Origin: Sapria himalayana
Lineage: Eukaryota > Streptophyta > Magnoliopsida > Malpighiales > Rafflesiaceae
NCBI GenBank assembly: GCA_029783825.1
Contig: JAREIK010000710.1
Span: 187,277-251,276 of the forward strand
DNA length: 64,000 bases
Reading direction: 5' to 3'
A program made the translations under genes and the position numbers. Positions within the stretch are counted from its first letter, which is position 1. Each line of letters opens with the position of its first letter. This document shows positions 13,297 to 25,033 of the stretch, in pieces. The notes under the pieces are model-generated. The model made no database searches. It worked only from the letters and a program-made list of their open reading frames with translations, and was not told the DNA's origin.

Positions 13297-13827
13297 TTAA
13301 TATAACAATTTTCTGACTTTATGCACATTAATTGAGCCACAAGTAACAATTTGTAAATGTGTTTGACAACCAAGCCACAGCTCTTTATCTACATCTTTAA
13401 GTATTTCATAAAATTTCTGAGCTTCATGATTAGGTGGTTCATCCATGTAATCCATATTGAAGTCAGCACCAACAGCTTCCATGATCATTCTATGGTATGT
13501 GTTTGATGATTCTTCACCACAAGAAAATGATTCAATACCATCATTTTGGTCAATATTCAGAGCAATTATAATTTCCCCATGATAAATCCAAACAAAATAA
13601 TTTGGCACAAAACCATATTTTGCGAAATTATATCTTATAGTGTTTGCATCAGGAAAAGGAATATTCTAACACTTTTGATAATTACATGGACACTTAAATT
13701 TTTCTCCATCCATCAATCTCGATTGACTACATGCAAAATTGAAGAAAGTTTCAAGCCCTGTCAAAAAATATTTATTCAAAAATCTATTAATAATCCTTCT
13801 ATACATCCACTGACGATCTGAGCTCAT
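13297..13827 (-). pseudogene. TNP2-type transposase, N-terminal fragment (Transpos_assoc domain)
   Basis: The frame starts with ATG at 13827-13825 (MSSDRQWMYRR...), the same start as in elements B (25329) and C (60948). It is open to 13297 except for one in-frame TAG at 13668-13666, where a glutamine-like codon is expected after CPCNYQKC. Domain landmarks are WMYRR at residues 7-11, the cysteine cluster CPCNYQKC just before residue 54, YFVWIYHG at about residues 76-83, and a DYMDEPP motif at about residue 126. This is the transposase-associated N-terminal domain of TNP2 proteins. The catalytic TNP2 core, DUF4218 and DUF4216 are missing: the frame ends after about 176 codons and the TNPA-like C-terminus follows within about 100 bp. 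This fragment is less decayed than those in B and C. Confidence 0.82.
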
Positions 13828-14105
13828 ATTTCCCTATTTTTTTACAAAAAATAATGCACAATCATTATTATAAATAAAACATTCTATTACTTCGAAATAT
13901 ACAAATAATAAACTAAAATTACTTACAGATGAATATTTAAAATTTAAATATAATGAATATCGAGGCAATGCATTTGTAGAATCTACATTAATTGATAACG
14001 TACTTTTTAGCATGAAAAAGATTAATAGATATCACAGTTATGCTAGATAAAGGGTGCAAAGTATGATAATGCATAAGAAATAAAAGCAAAAAAAAGACAT
14101 TTAAT
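13828..14105 (-). promoter_or_regulatory. Leader and intron upstream of element A transposase
   Basis: In minus sense this holds GTAGATTCTACAAATGCATTGCC (13985-13963) followed by a GTAAG-type donor at about 13925, then an AT-rich intron up to the ATG. The same arrangement precedes the TNP2 start in B (25165-25328) and C (60785-60947). Conservation in three copies suggests a non-coding 5' exon plus intron of the transposase transcript. Confidence 0.5.
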
Positions 14106-14106
14106 G

Positions 14107-14425
14107 TTTGAATGAGGAGAGGGATAGAGAGAGAGAGAGAGAGATAAGGTGGGGAGAGAAAGAGGGGCAGAGAAATAGGGAGACGAGGGGAGAGAGAGAG
14201 AGAGAGAGAAGGAGGGAGAGAGAGAGAATGAGGGAGAGAGAGAGAGAGAGAAATGGTGAAAGGGAGAGATAGAGAGGGAAAGAGAGGGAAAGGGAGAGAG
14301 GGAGAGAGAGAGGGAGAGAGAGAGGGGGAGAGAGAGGAAGAGGGCGAGAGAGGGAGAGAGGGGGGGGGAGAGAGAGAGAAAGAACAAGCAAGAAAGGAAA
14401 GCGAGAGAGAAAATAATAAGAGAGA
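14107..14425. repeat. Long (GA)n / GGGAGA microsatellite in element A
   Basis: About 320 bp is almost pure purine on the + strand (GAGAGAGGGAGAGAG). A homologous pyrimidine tract lies at 24580-25040 in B, at the same place upstream of the TNP2 leader, so the tract is ancestral to both elements. Open Ser/Leu/Pro frames across it are artefacts. Confidence 0.9.
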
Positions 14426-14504
14426 GTGTGTGACACAAAGAAAAAGGGGAATAGAGTGACAGGAAGAATTAGAGAGGGAGAGAGAAACACACATAGAGAG
14501 TGTA

Positions 14505-15373
14505 GTTTTATAATGAAAAATTATATAAAAGAAAATAAAATTTCTTCAGTATAAACCAATCAAATATTACATCTTTTGTTATACATAAGTTCATATTTGA
14601 GCCTGAGACCCAAGGGCTATGATTAAGTAAACGTACGATCCTTATTTGTATTATACCATATATGAGCCTGATCAACGAACACTCATTCTACGTGTTTAAA
14701 TATTATTGATATTATATCTTATGCCATTTAATTTCAAATTAGTTCAACAATTTAATATTATCCCAAATATAATTATTTATTATCATACATATATTAAATG
14801 TAGTTATAAATAGTTACATATAGTTAAACAAATTATTATATATAGATATATGCATACAAGTAGTTATAAGTAAATATAAATAAATGTATACAAAGGTATA
14901 AACAATTATATAGATTTACATATAAGTATACATATATATATACATAATTAAAAAAGTTATATTTATTTAAATAGAGTTATTTATAGTTATCAAAATATTT
15001 ATATATAGTTATAGACATATACTTAAACATTGTGTTGTATGTTTTTATACATATAATTATAAATATGGTTACAAATGGTTATATATATAGTTATACATAT
15101 AGTTAAACTTATATTTATACATGTATGTATATATATTTGTTTATATAATTTCATATATTTATACATATAGTTATGTATAGGTATGGATATACTAAAATAC
15201 ATTTTTTATACTAATATATAAAAATGTATATTAAATATATGTTGTTAATTATATATTTAAATATAGTTATGTATAATGTTTTTATAGTTATACATATAGT
15301 AAGATAGAATTATTTATAGTTATATGTTAGAATACATATAATATATATAGTTATAAAAACTTATATATCGTTA

Positions 15374-15427
<54 letters not shown>

Positions 15428-16445
15428 TACGAGTAGTTAAATTTATTTATACATAAATATATACAATGTTATAAGCAAATATATAGATTTACATATATGT
15501 ATAAATAGTTAAAAATATAATTATATTTAATTATATTAAGTTTTATTTAGTTTTACAAATATTTATATATAGTTATACACATATAATTAAATATGATGTT
15601 GTATGTTATTATACATGTAATTATAAATATAGTTATGTATAGGTATGGATATACTAAAATACATTTTATATACTAATATATAAAAATGTATATTAAATAT
15701 ATGTTGGTTATTATATATTTAAATATAGGTTATACATTAATAATATAAAATTATGTATAGCTATATGTTAATATACATATAATATATATTGTTATAAAAA
15801 AATATATATCATTAAATATATAGTTATATATATATATACACACACACATACATATGAGTAGTTATATTTAGTTATACATAAATATATACAAAGTTATAAA
15901 CAAGTATATAAAATTACATATATGTATAAATAGTTAAAAATATAGTTATATTTAATTATATAAAGTTTTATTTAGTTTTACAAATTTTTATATATCGTTA
16001 TACGCATATAATTAAATATGATGTTGTATGTTATTATACATGTAATTATAAATATAGTTACATGTGATTATACATATAATTACACGTATAGTTAAACTTA
16101 ATTTATACATGTATATATATATATTTGTTCATATAATTTCATATATTTATACATATAGTTATGTATAGGTATTGATATACTAAAATACATTTTTGAATAC
16201 TAATATATACAAATGTATATTAAATATAAGTTGTAAATTATTTATTTAAATATAGTTATGTATAAAGGTTTTATAGTAATACATATAATAAGATACAAAT
16301 ATTTATAGTTATATGTTATTATATATATAGTATATATAACTATAAATATTTTTATATAGTTAAACATATAGTTATATATAGATATATTCATACAAATAGT
16401 TATACATAAATATATAAAGTTATAAAATAAATATATAGATTTACA
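14505..16445. repeat. AT-rich ATAGTTATA minisatellite region of element A
   Basis: 14505-14750 is AT-rich sequence homologous to 24330-24560 of B in reverse complement (shared words AGCCTGAGACC / TATATGAGCC). From about 14760 to 16445 short units of the type ATATAGTTATACATATAGTTA are tandemly arranged. Larger segments repeat: the sequence from about 15000-15290 recurs at about 15545-15760 and at about 15985-16300. A long (AT)n run is at 15378-15423. No gene is visible. Confidence 0.75.
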
Positions 16446-16954
16446 TATATGGTTTTTATTAGCAAGTGAAAATACGCCTCTAAATCCATCGCTAAATTAA
16501 GGATTTTAATAGCAAGTGAAACTCCATCACTAAATCTGTTGCTAAAACATAAATTTTATTAGTAGAGAAAATTTCGTCACTAAATCAATCACTAGTTTTA
16601 GGTTTTTATTAACGAGTGATATTCCGTCACAATATCCATTGCTAAAATCCCCACTTTTATTGAGCAGAATTTAGGAAAATTTTCTGCCGCTAATCCGTCG
16701 CTAAATCCATCGCTAAAATCCCTACTTTTTTTGAGCCGAATTTACAAAAATTTTTCGTCAATAATCCGTTGCTAAATCCCTCACTTTTTTTGAGCTGAAT
16801 TTTCAAAAAAAAATTTCTCGCTAATCCGTTGCTATATTTTTTTTCAAAAAAAAATTATAAATCTCTTGCTATTCCATAGTTAATCCCTTACAATTTAGCT
16901 AGTGATTGATCCCTAGCTAAAATTCCCTAGCTAAATTGATATTTTATTATAGTG
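16446..16954. repeat. 5' subterminal tandem repeats and terminus of element A
   Basis: From 16446 to about 16850 a unit of roughly 55-60 bp recurs: TTTTTATTAGCAAGTGA, then ATTCCGTCACTAAATC, then CGTTGCTAAAA. It is followed by ATTTAGCTAGTGATTGATCC and CCCTAGCTAAATTGATATTTTATTATAGTG at the terminus, split here only by spacing. The terminal 80 bases match E0 at 2085-2160 closely. Confidence 0.8.
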
Positions 16955-16957
16955 TTA

Positions 16958-19625
16958 TCCATATAGAAAGATAGAAAGGTATATAAATATATTGATAGAC
17001 AGATATAAAGTGGGGTAGATAGATAGATAGATTGATTGACAGATAGAATGATAAACATATAGAGAGATAGATTAACAGATAGACGAATAGATAGATAGCC
17101 AAATATACAAATATATAAATAGACATATATATAGATATACAGAAAGATAAATAAAAAAAAGATAGATATATATATATATACACACACACACACCCACCCA
17201 CACACAAAGATAGGTAGATAAATTGATAGATAGATAAATAGATTGAATGAAAAATAGACTGATAAACATATAAAGAAATAGATAGATAGATAGATAAACA
17301 AATTGTTAGATAAAGAGATAAAAATTTGATATACCGATAGATAGATATAAAGATTGGTAGAAAGATATGCTGATAAATAGATATATAGCTAGAAATCTAG
17401 ACATACAAATGGATAGATAGATAGACATACAGATAAATAAATAGACAGTTAAATAGATAGATAGATTGAACGATATACAAATAGACAGATAAACAGATAT
17501 ATAAATAGATAGATAGATAAATATATAGATATATTGACAAATTGATAAAAAGACAAATATATAGATAAGTAGATAGATATATTTATTGGTAGATAGATAG
17601 ATAGACAGATTGATTAATAGACTGATAGGCAAAATGACAATTAGATATATAAACATATAGATAGATAAACATATAGATTGATAAATAGATAGATATATAG
17701 ATAGATAAATAGATAGATACACAGACAGATAGATAGAAGGATAGATAGATACATAAATAATTAGAGAGACGAATAAAAAGATTATAGATAAAAACACCAA
17801 AAGAAAAATTATAGATTGACAGATATATTAATATATAGATATACATATAAATATATAAACAAATAGACAGAAAGACAAATAGATATATAGATAGATAAAT
17901 AGATAAATAGATCAAAAGATAGATAGACTATCAGACATATAGATTGATAGATATATAAATAGATAGATAGTGTCGGCCTGAAACTATCCAATGACCCGAA
18001 AACTATCGGGTTCGGCTCAGTTTGGGTTGAACAAACATTAAATTTTTATAAAAAATTAGGGTTTCACTACCACACTGCCATGCCACAGTGCATCTTTTCC
18101 CTTTTAGGTCTCGGTGGGCCATGCTTGTCAGGTGTCGCCCGGTATTGACCACGTTAGATGTGTGGTCAAACATGCCATGCCCATGTGCCTGGCACAGAAT
18201 GATGGGTCAGGGAACGACATGATGGGCCCGGGCATGGCACTATAGCATGACATGCTGAGCATGGGCATGGCTAAATCGTGCCGGGCCCAGGCTCATCGTG
18301 ATAGAAAGACATATAGATAGATATACAGATAAATAAATATATAAAAAATAGATAAATAGATTGACAAATAAAAAGATAGATATATACACAAATAGACAAA
18401 AAGATAGATCGACAAATAGATCAATAGATAAATAAACAAATAGATAGAATGACAGATAACTAAATCGATAGATAGATGGGTAGATAGAAAGATAGATGGA
18501 TAAATGGATAGATAAAAATATAATTAGATAGATAGATACATAGAAATATAAATAGATAGATAGATAAATAGAGAAATCAACAAATACACAAATAAATATA
18601 TAGACAGATAGTCTAATTGATAGATTGACAAATTGATAAATATATATATAAATAGATTGGCAGATTTATAGCTATATATATATATATATATATATATTGA
18701 TAGACAAATACATAAATATATAGATAGACAAATAGATATATAGACAGATACAAATAAACACAATAATATATAGAGATAGTTATATAAATAGATATACAGA
18801 TATCCAAATATATAGATAGACAGATAGAAATATAAACAGATACATATAATGATAGATATATAGATAGATATAAAGATACACATATATATAGATAGATAGA
18901 AAGATAGATTGTCAGACAGATAGATAGATTTTTTGATAAACAAATAAATTAATAGACATATAGACAAATTGACTGGTACATAGATAGATAGATAAACAAG
19001 TAGATAGAAAGATAGATAGACATTTAAACATACAGATAGATTGATCGATAGATAGACACATAGCTAGATAGACACATAGACTAATAGACTTATATACTAA
19101 AAGATAGAGAGAGTGTGATATATACATAGAGATAGTTAGACAAATTTAAACATAGATTGATTGATTGAGAGATAAATATAAAGACATATAAACATATAGA
19201 TAGATAAAAAAATTGATAGATACACTAATAGTCTAATAGATGAATATAGAGATAGTGAAAAAATAGATAGATAGATTGATATATAGACATATTGATAGAT
19301 AGACAAATAGATAGATAAATAGATACAAAGATAGATAGGTAGACAATTAGAAACATAGACAGATAGATAGATAATTAGATAAACAGAAAGATAGATAGAT
19401 GGAAAGATATATTGATATATATATATATATATATATACAGGCAGATGGATGGATTGATGGATAAATAAATAAAGATATAGATAGACAGATAGAAAGTCAG
19501 ATAGAAAGATAGATAGACAAATAGATTGATAGAATTATAGAAATATATATAGATAGACATATTGATAGATTAATTAATAGACTAATAGATGGAAAGATAG
19601 ATGGAAATATATGTAGATAGATTAA
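16958..19625 (-). repeat. Degenerate (GATA)n array, right of element A
   Basis: The GATA array continues directly after the target duplication. 17050-17700 matches 8260-8960 segment by segment (for example AAAAAGACAAATATATAGAT, then TTTATTGGTAGATAGATAG), supporting the higher-order repeat. Dinucleotide tracts occur at 17169-17200 ((TA)n then (CA)n) and 18675-18700. The array fades into AT-rich sequence at about 19625. Confidence 0.93.
17971..18300. mobile_element. 330-bp GC-rich insert within the GATA array
   Basis: The insert begins TGTCGGCCTGAAAC and ends CCCAGGCTCATCGTG, with sharp junctions to GATA repeats on both sides. It contains repeated GGCATGGC / GCCATGCC / GGGCATGG words and CCGGGCCC. 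The flanks ATAGATAG and ATAGAAAG would fit an 8-bp target duplication with one mismatch, but GATA repeats produce such matches by chance. Similar GGCCCGG/GGCACGGC-rich short elements in plant genomes are often non-autonomous hAT elements or retroelement pieces. The family is not established here and no coding frame is seen. Confidence 0.5.
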
Positions 19626-20289
19626 TTTTGAAAAAAAAATTTAAAAATAATTATTTAAAAAAACAAATTCATATATTTATATGGTCATTTATATATTTTG
19701 AATAAAATAAAGATAATAAATACTTATAGAAAAATTTACAGATGTAATTATATGGTAATCTATTTTTGTTTGAACATAATTAAAGAAATAATTGATTTTT
19801 TACAAAATATTAAAGGCATGTATTTATATGCACTACATTATATTTGTTTGAATTTTAAAGTTTCTAATAATTTATTAATAACAATAAATACTAGGGAAAA
19901 ATTTATCATAGACATTAATATTTTAATAAAAAAATTATATAGATAATCAAAATCAATATTATATATTTATGAACTATATTTTCATTCTTAACATAATTGT
20001 AAAAACAAAATAATTTACAAATATGCCAACTTCATTTATTTATATGAGTATAATGATAGTTATTTTTAATATAATTATTAAAAAACAACTATTTGAATAA
20101 AATAGAAGTTCATATATTTAATTCATAATTTCATTTTACACATTAATATGCTTCACATACACACACACAGGCATACACACACACAAATATTTATTTTAAA
20201 TATAAAGAATTTACAAAATTTAATAAATTGGGTACAATATAAAATATTTTATTTTAATTAAATTTTCAAAATCAAAAAATTTTAAATAC

Positions 20290-20334
<45 letters not shown>

Positions 20335-21110
20335 ATAGTTTCATGTGTAACTTTAAAAATGCATTGCATATATATGTATATGTGTGTGTTTGTGTGGGTG
20401 TACAATAGTATATGATTGCATACAAGTATATACACACTACTTTGAAAATGTAGATACATGTGTGAATATATACAAAAGTACAAAAATGTGTATTGGTGAT
20501 ATATAATGTATAGTAATGTATATGGATGTATAAATGTGTGTGTGTGTAGGACAGTAATATGAACATATATATTTATGCATATATATGTAAATATCAACAT
20601 TAATTTTGAGAAGAAAAATACTTGAGTACATAAATATTAACATGTTTCACAAATTCGTGAGAGCAAGAGCAAAAAGTGACATTATTGCAAGATACTACTA
20701 ATCTCCCAACTATAATATTTGCCTCAAAATTTGATCAGGGTACTACTTGCAATGATAAGGTTTATTCAATACTACATATCATGGAGTTACATTTTCATTC
20801 AATACAATAATTTGTTCAAATAAAAAAATCTATCTAATATCTTCTTCAATAACCCTTTTATCTTCTTTTTCTAGTCTTGATAAGCTACTTTCAAATTTGA
20901 TTATACATTTCTTATCTAATATCTCTAGTTCAAATTATTGTAATAGTAAAATCCATCAAATTAATCTAGGCCTGACATCTTTCTTTTCTATGAGATATTT
21001 GATAATAGAATATTTAGTATATACTATGACTTGGTTCCCACTAAATATGATATTAATTTTCCAAAAGAAAAAATTGTTGATACAAGTTCTTTATCTATAG
21101 TGGTGTAATT
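19626..21110. other. Unassigned AT-rich sequence between the GATA array and element B
   Basis: No recognisable gene. It includes a (CA)n tract at 20293-20330, shorter CA runs at about 20157-20185, and a less AT-biased part at 20640-21100 with open frames of at most 67 codons that I do not recognise. No CACTA terminus or TAGCTAGGGA subterminal block occurs, so the 5' end of element B was not found here. Confidence 0.5.
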
Positions 21111-24100
21111 TAATTGGGTATTTAAGTGTGTGTTGTTATCATAGTATATGATAACTATTTATAAATATTTGTATAACTATATAAAACTCTTCATAATTTA
21201 TATTTAACTATATTTATAACTATTTAAACTATTTTTATAACTATATTAATATCTATATATAACTATTTTTTAAATTATATAATATTTTATAACTATATGA
21301 GTAATTCTATATAATTATATTTTAAACAAAATATATCAAATGTATAATAATATATAACTATATATAATTGTATTTTACTAAATATATAACTTTAAAAATG
21401 TTATATATTACTATATCTTTAACTACATACATATTTATAATAATATGTGTATAACTATATATAATTATTTGTATAACTATCTAAAACTCTATATAATTAT
21501 ATATAACTATATTTGTATCTATGTATACATAGATGTATTCATATAATTAAATCTATATATTTATTTATAACTTTGTATATATTTATGTATAACTACTCAT
21601 AACTACTTGTATGAATATATTAATATATAAATATATGTTTAACTATATATAACTCTATTTTTAATTTTATATATTATAGGTATAAGAACATATAAAGGTT
21701 GACCTCCCTCTCTGGTGACCATCTCTTGAGGTCTATTGATTTTGTTTCTTTATCTCATCAGATCTTTTTACTGCCATATAACAAAGGGATTGAGATTTAG
21801 TGGAAGAAATGAGGTTTACGTTCACGAAGTTGTTCAACATGCTGATTGTCAATAAGGAGATGAGGATTTTGATGCTAGGTCTTGATATTGGCTGTAAGAC
21901 GACAATTCTATATTAGTTGAACTTGGTGAAATTATAACCACAATTTCTACTTTTGTCTTCAATATAGAGACAATTGAATACAAAATTATCAATTTCACTA
22001 TGTGGGATGTTGGTGGTCAAGACAAGATTCATCCTTTCTGGAGGGATTACTTCCAAAATACCCAAGGTCTCATATTTATGGTGGAAAGCAATGACAGAGA
22101 TCATGTTGTTGAAGCCAGAGATGAGTTGCATAGGATGCTAAATGAGGAAAAGCTTCGAGATGTAGTTTTGCTGGTGTTTGCCAATAAGCAAGATCTTTCC
22201 AATGCGATGAAAGCAGCTAAAATTACTGACAAATTAGTACTTCACTCTCTTCACCAATGCCATTGGCACATTCAGAGCACCTATGCTAACTCTGGTGAGG
22301 GGCTTTACGAGGGTCTTGATTAGCTTTCCAATTACATTCCCAGCAAGTCATAAACAATTATAGCAGGATGAGACAAACTTTGTTGACATATCTGGATGTA
22401 GATCTAATCTTTGCCTATTTTGCTTGAGTTTTGTTCTGTTATGTGGATGACATCATCTATTTCTAGGGGATTAAAATTGTATTTATATTTATATATTGCA
22501 TGCATAAAAAATAAGATTGTATTTACTTTGTTATGATCTGTTGTAAGCCAAACTTGTTTGTTTTCTGTTTTGTGTCTTGTTGCCTTTGGATCCCAAAGGT
22601 ATAAGAACATATAACTATAAATAATTGTCTTTGAATAAATATATAACTATAAAATATTATACATAACTATATTTAAAACTATAATTAACAACATATATTT
22701 AATATACATTTTTATATATTGGCATATAAAAATGTATTTTGCCATATATATATCTATAGATATCTATATGTATACATATATAAAATTATAAAAAAATATA
22801 TATATACCTACATGTATAAATATAAGTATAAGTATATGTGTAACTATATGTATAATCTTTTGTAATTATATTTATAATTACATATATAATAACATACAAC
22901 ATTATGTTTAACTATATGTGTATAATTATATATAAATATTTGTATGGCTATATATAAATATTTGTATAACTATATGACACTCTATAAAATCAAATATACC
23001 TATATTTGTAACTATGTATACATATATGTAAATATATATATTTATTTATAACTTTATATATTTATGTATAACTATTTGTTTAAATATATTTAGATATAAC
23101 TATATGTTTAACTTTATAAAAATATTTATGGCTATATATACTATATTTATAATAATATATACCTATAAATAATTATATCTTATTATATGTATAGCTATAA
23201 ATGCTTTATACATAACTATATTTAAATATATAATTTACAACTTATATTTAATATACATTTGTATATATTAGTATATAAAAATGTATTTTACTATATCTAT
23301 ACCTATACATAACTATATGTATAAATATATAAAAGTATATGAATAAATATATATACCTACATGAATAAATATAAATATAAGTTTAACTATATGTGTAATA
23401 TATGTATAACCAATTATAACTATATTTATAAATACATGTATAACAACATACAACATTATGTTTAATTATGTGTATAACTATATATAAATATTTGTAAACC
23501 TAAATAAAATATTATATAATTAAATATAACTATATTTTTAACTATATATATATATATATATCTATGTATGTATGTATGTATACATATATGTAAATCTTTT
23601 TATTTGTTTATAACTTTGTATATATTTTTGTATAACTAAATATAACTACTCGAATGAATATATATATATATATATATATATTTATTTATTTGAATAAATG
23701 TTTAATGATATATACTTTTTTATAACTATATATATTATATGTATAATAACATATAACTATAAATAATTCTATCTTACTATATGTATAACTATACAAACTG
23801 TATACATAACTATATTTAAATATATAATTAACAAAATATATTTAATATACATTTTATATATTAGTATAAAAAATGTAATTTAGTATATCCATAACTATAC
23901 ATAACTATATGTATAAATATATGAAATTATATGATAAAATATATATACATACATGCATAAATATAAGTTTAACTATACGTGTAGCTATATGTATAACCAC
24001 ATGTAACTATATTTATAATTATATGTATAAAAACATACAACATAATGTTTAACTATATGTGTATAACTATATATAAATATTAGTATAACTATAAAAAACT

Positions 24101-24310
24101 TTATATAAATAAATATAACTTTATTTTTAATAATGTATACATATATGTATACATATATGTAAATCTACATAATTATTTATAACTTTGTATACATTTATGT
24201 ATATCTACTTATAACTACGTGTATGCATATATCTATATATAACTATATGTTTAACTTTATGTAACTATTTATAACTACATTTACTATATGTATACTATCA
24301 TATAATTATA
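21111..24310. repeat. AT-rich TATAACTATAT minisatellite region of element B
   Basis: Units of the type AACTATATGTATAACTATA run from about 21111 to 21677 and from 22615 to 24310, interrupted only by the ARF1 retrocopy. This is the reverse complement of 14760-16445 in A. Longer segments repeat within it (for example AACATACAACATTATGTTTA at about 22882, 23447 and, with one change, 24033). Confidence 0.75.
21678..22614 (+). pseudogene. ARF1: Processed ARF1-type GTPase retrocopy with target-site duplication
   Basis: An intronless copy of a plant ADP-ribosylation factor transcript lies between two perfect 18-bp direct repeats, AGGTATAAGAACATATAA (21678-21695 and 22597-22614). The reading starts at ATG 21809. 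The P-loop region reads GLDIGCKTT instead of GLDAAGKTT. A TAG follows TTILY at about 21914, and a one-base loss in the next few codons shifts the frame. From 22000 to 22323 the frame is open, with the G3 motif WDVGGQD and the G4 motif NKQD intact, but the G5 region is altered (ANSGEG) and a TAG replaces the tryptophan expected after EGLD. 3'-UTR-like sequence continues to about 22596 without a clear poly(A) tail. ARF GTPases recruit vesicle coats at Golgi membranes; this copy cannot make an active one. It is nested inside the minisatellite of element B and so is younger than B. Insertion by LINE-type machinery is the likely route. Confidence 0.88.
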
Positions 24311-24560
24311 TATGGGATAATACTAATTTTTTGCACTAACTTGAAATTAAATGACAAAAAATAGAATAGCAACAAAATGTAAGCACATTGCATGAGTGTG
24401 TCTGTTGGTAAGGCTCATATATGGTATAATACAAATAAGGGTCATACTATTAACTAATCCTAGCCCTAAGGCCTCAGGCTCATATATGAACTTATGTATG
24501 ACAAAAGATGTAATATTTGATAGGATTTTACAGAATTTTTTTTCTCTTTTATGTAATTCC
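24311..24560 (+). promoter_or_regulatory. Putative promoter-proximal region of element B transposase
   Basis: The stretch between the minisatellite and the TC tract is homologous to 14520-14750 of A. It has words such as GGCTCATATATGG and TTATGTATGACAAAAGATG conserved in reverse complement. Position upstream of the leader suggests promoter function; no single TATA box can be picked with confidence in such AT-rich DNA. Confidence 0.35.
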
Positions 24561-24579
24561 TCATTCTAACACTACATTC

Positions 24580-24996
24580 TCTATGTGTCTCTCTCTCCCT
24601 CTCTAATTCTTTCTATGTCACTCTCTTCCACATTTTATTCCTGTCACACACACTTTCTCTTGTTATTTTGTTTCTCACTCTTCTTTCTTGCTTTCTTTCT
24701 CTCTCTCTCTCCATCTCTCCCTTTTTCCATTTCTCTCTCCCCCTCTCTCCCCCTTTCTCTCTCTCCCCCTCTCTCCCCCTTTCTCTCTCTCCCCCTCTCT
24801 CCCCCTTTCTCTCTCCCCCTCTCCCCATTCTCTCTTTCCCCCTCTCCCCTTTCTCTTTTTCCCCCTCCCCTTTCTCTTTTTCCCCCTCTCCTCTTTCTCT
24901 CCCTCTCTCTCTCTCTCTCTCCATGTCTCTCCATTTCTCTGCCCCTCTCTCTCTCTCCATGTCTCTCCATTTCTCTGCCCCTCTCTCTCTCCCCCA

Positions 24997-25033
<37 letters not shown>

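Larger units (their letters stand above)
10597..16954 (-). mobile_element. Element A: structurally complete CACTA (En/Spm) transposon, deletion derivative
   Basis: The 6358-bp element starts CACTACAAGAAAAAT and ends ATTTTATTATAGTG (reverse complement CACTATAATAAAAT). It is flanked by the 3-bp duplication TTA (10594-10596 and 16955-16957), typical of the CACTA superfamily. Both ends carry TAGCTAGGGA-type subterminal motifs. In minus-strand sense the order is: 5' subterminal repeats (16950-16446), AT minisatellite, GA tract and leader, the start of a TNP2 transposase (13827-13297), the end of a TNPA-like gene (13195-12740), a trinucleotide/palindrome module, and 3' subterminal repeats. Most of TNP2 and the start of TNPA are deleted, so the element is non-autonomous. 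It is the only element in the window with two good termini and a target duplication, which makes it the most recent insertion here. Confidence 0.92.

Noticed and set aside
13988..14494. Ser/Leu/Pro-rich minus-strand frames (and the 14253-14459 Arg/Glu frame) over the GA tract
   Set aside because: Translations of a purine microsatellite; all frames are open because GAGAGA lacks stops. The same applies to 24585-25181 and its antisense frames.
20282..20643. His/Thr/Tyr/Cys/Val-rich minus-strand frames near the (CA)n tract
   Set aside because: Low-complexity translation of CA/TG and TATATG repeats.
19831..21104. CACTACATTATA at about 19836 and TATAGTG at about 21098 as ends of another CACTA element
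   Set aside because: The flanks (ATG and GTG) do not form a target duplication, the inner sequences lack the family's subterminal motifs, and the pairing is expected by chance.
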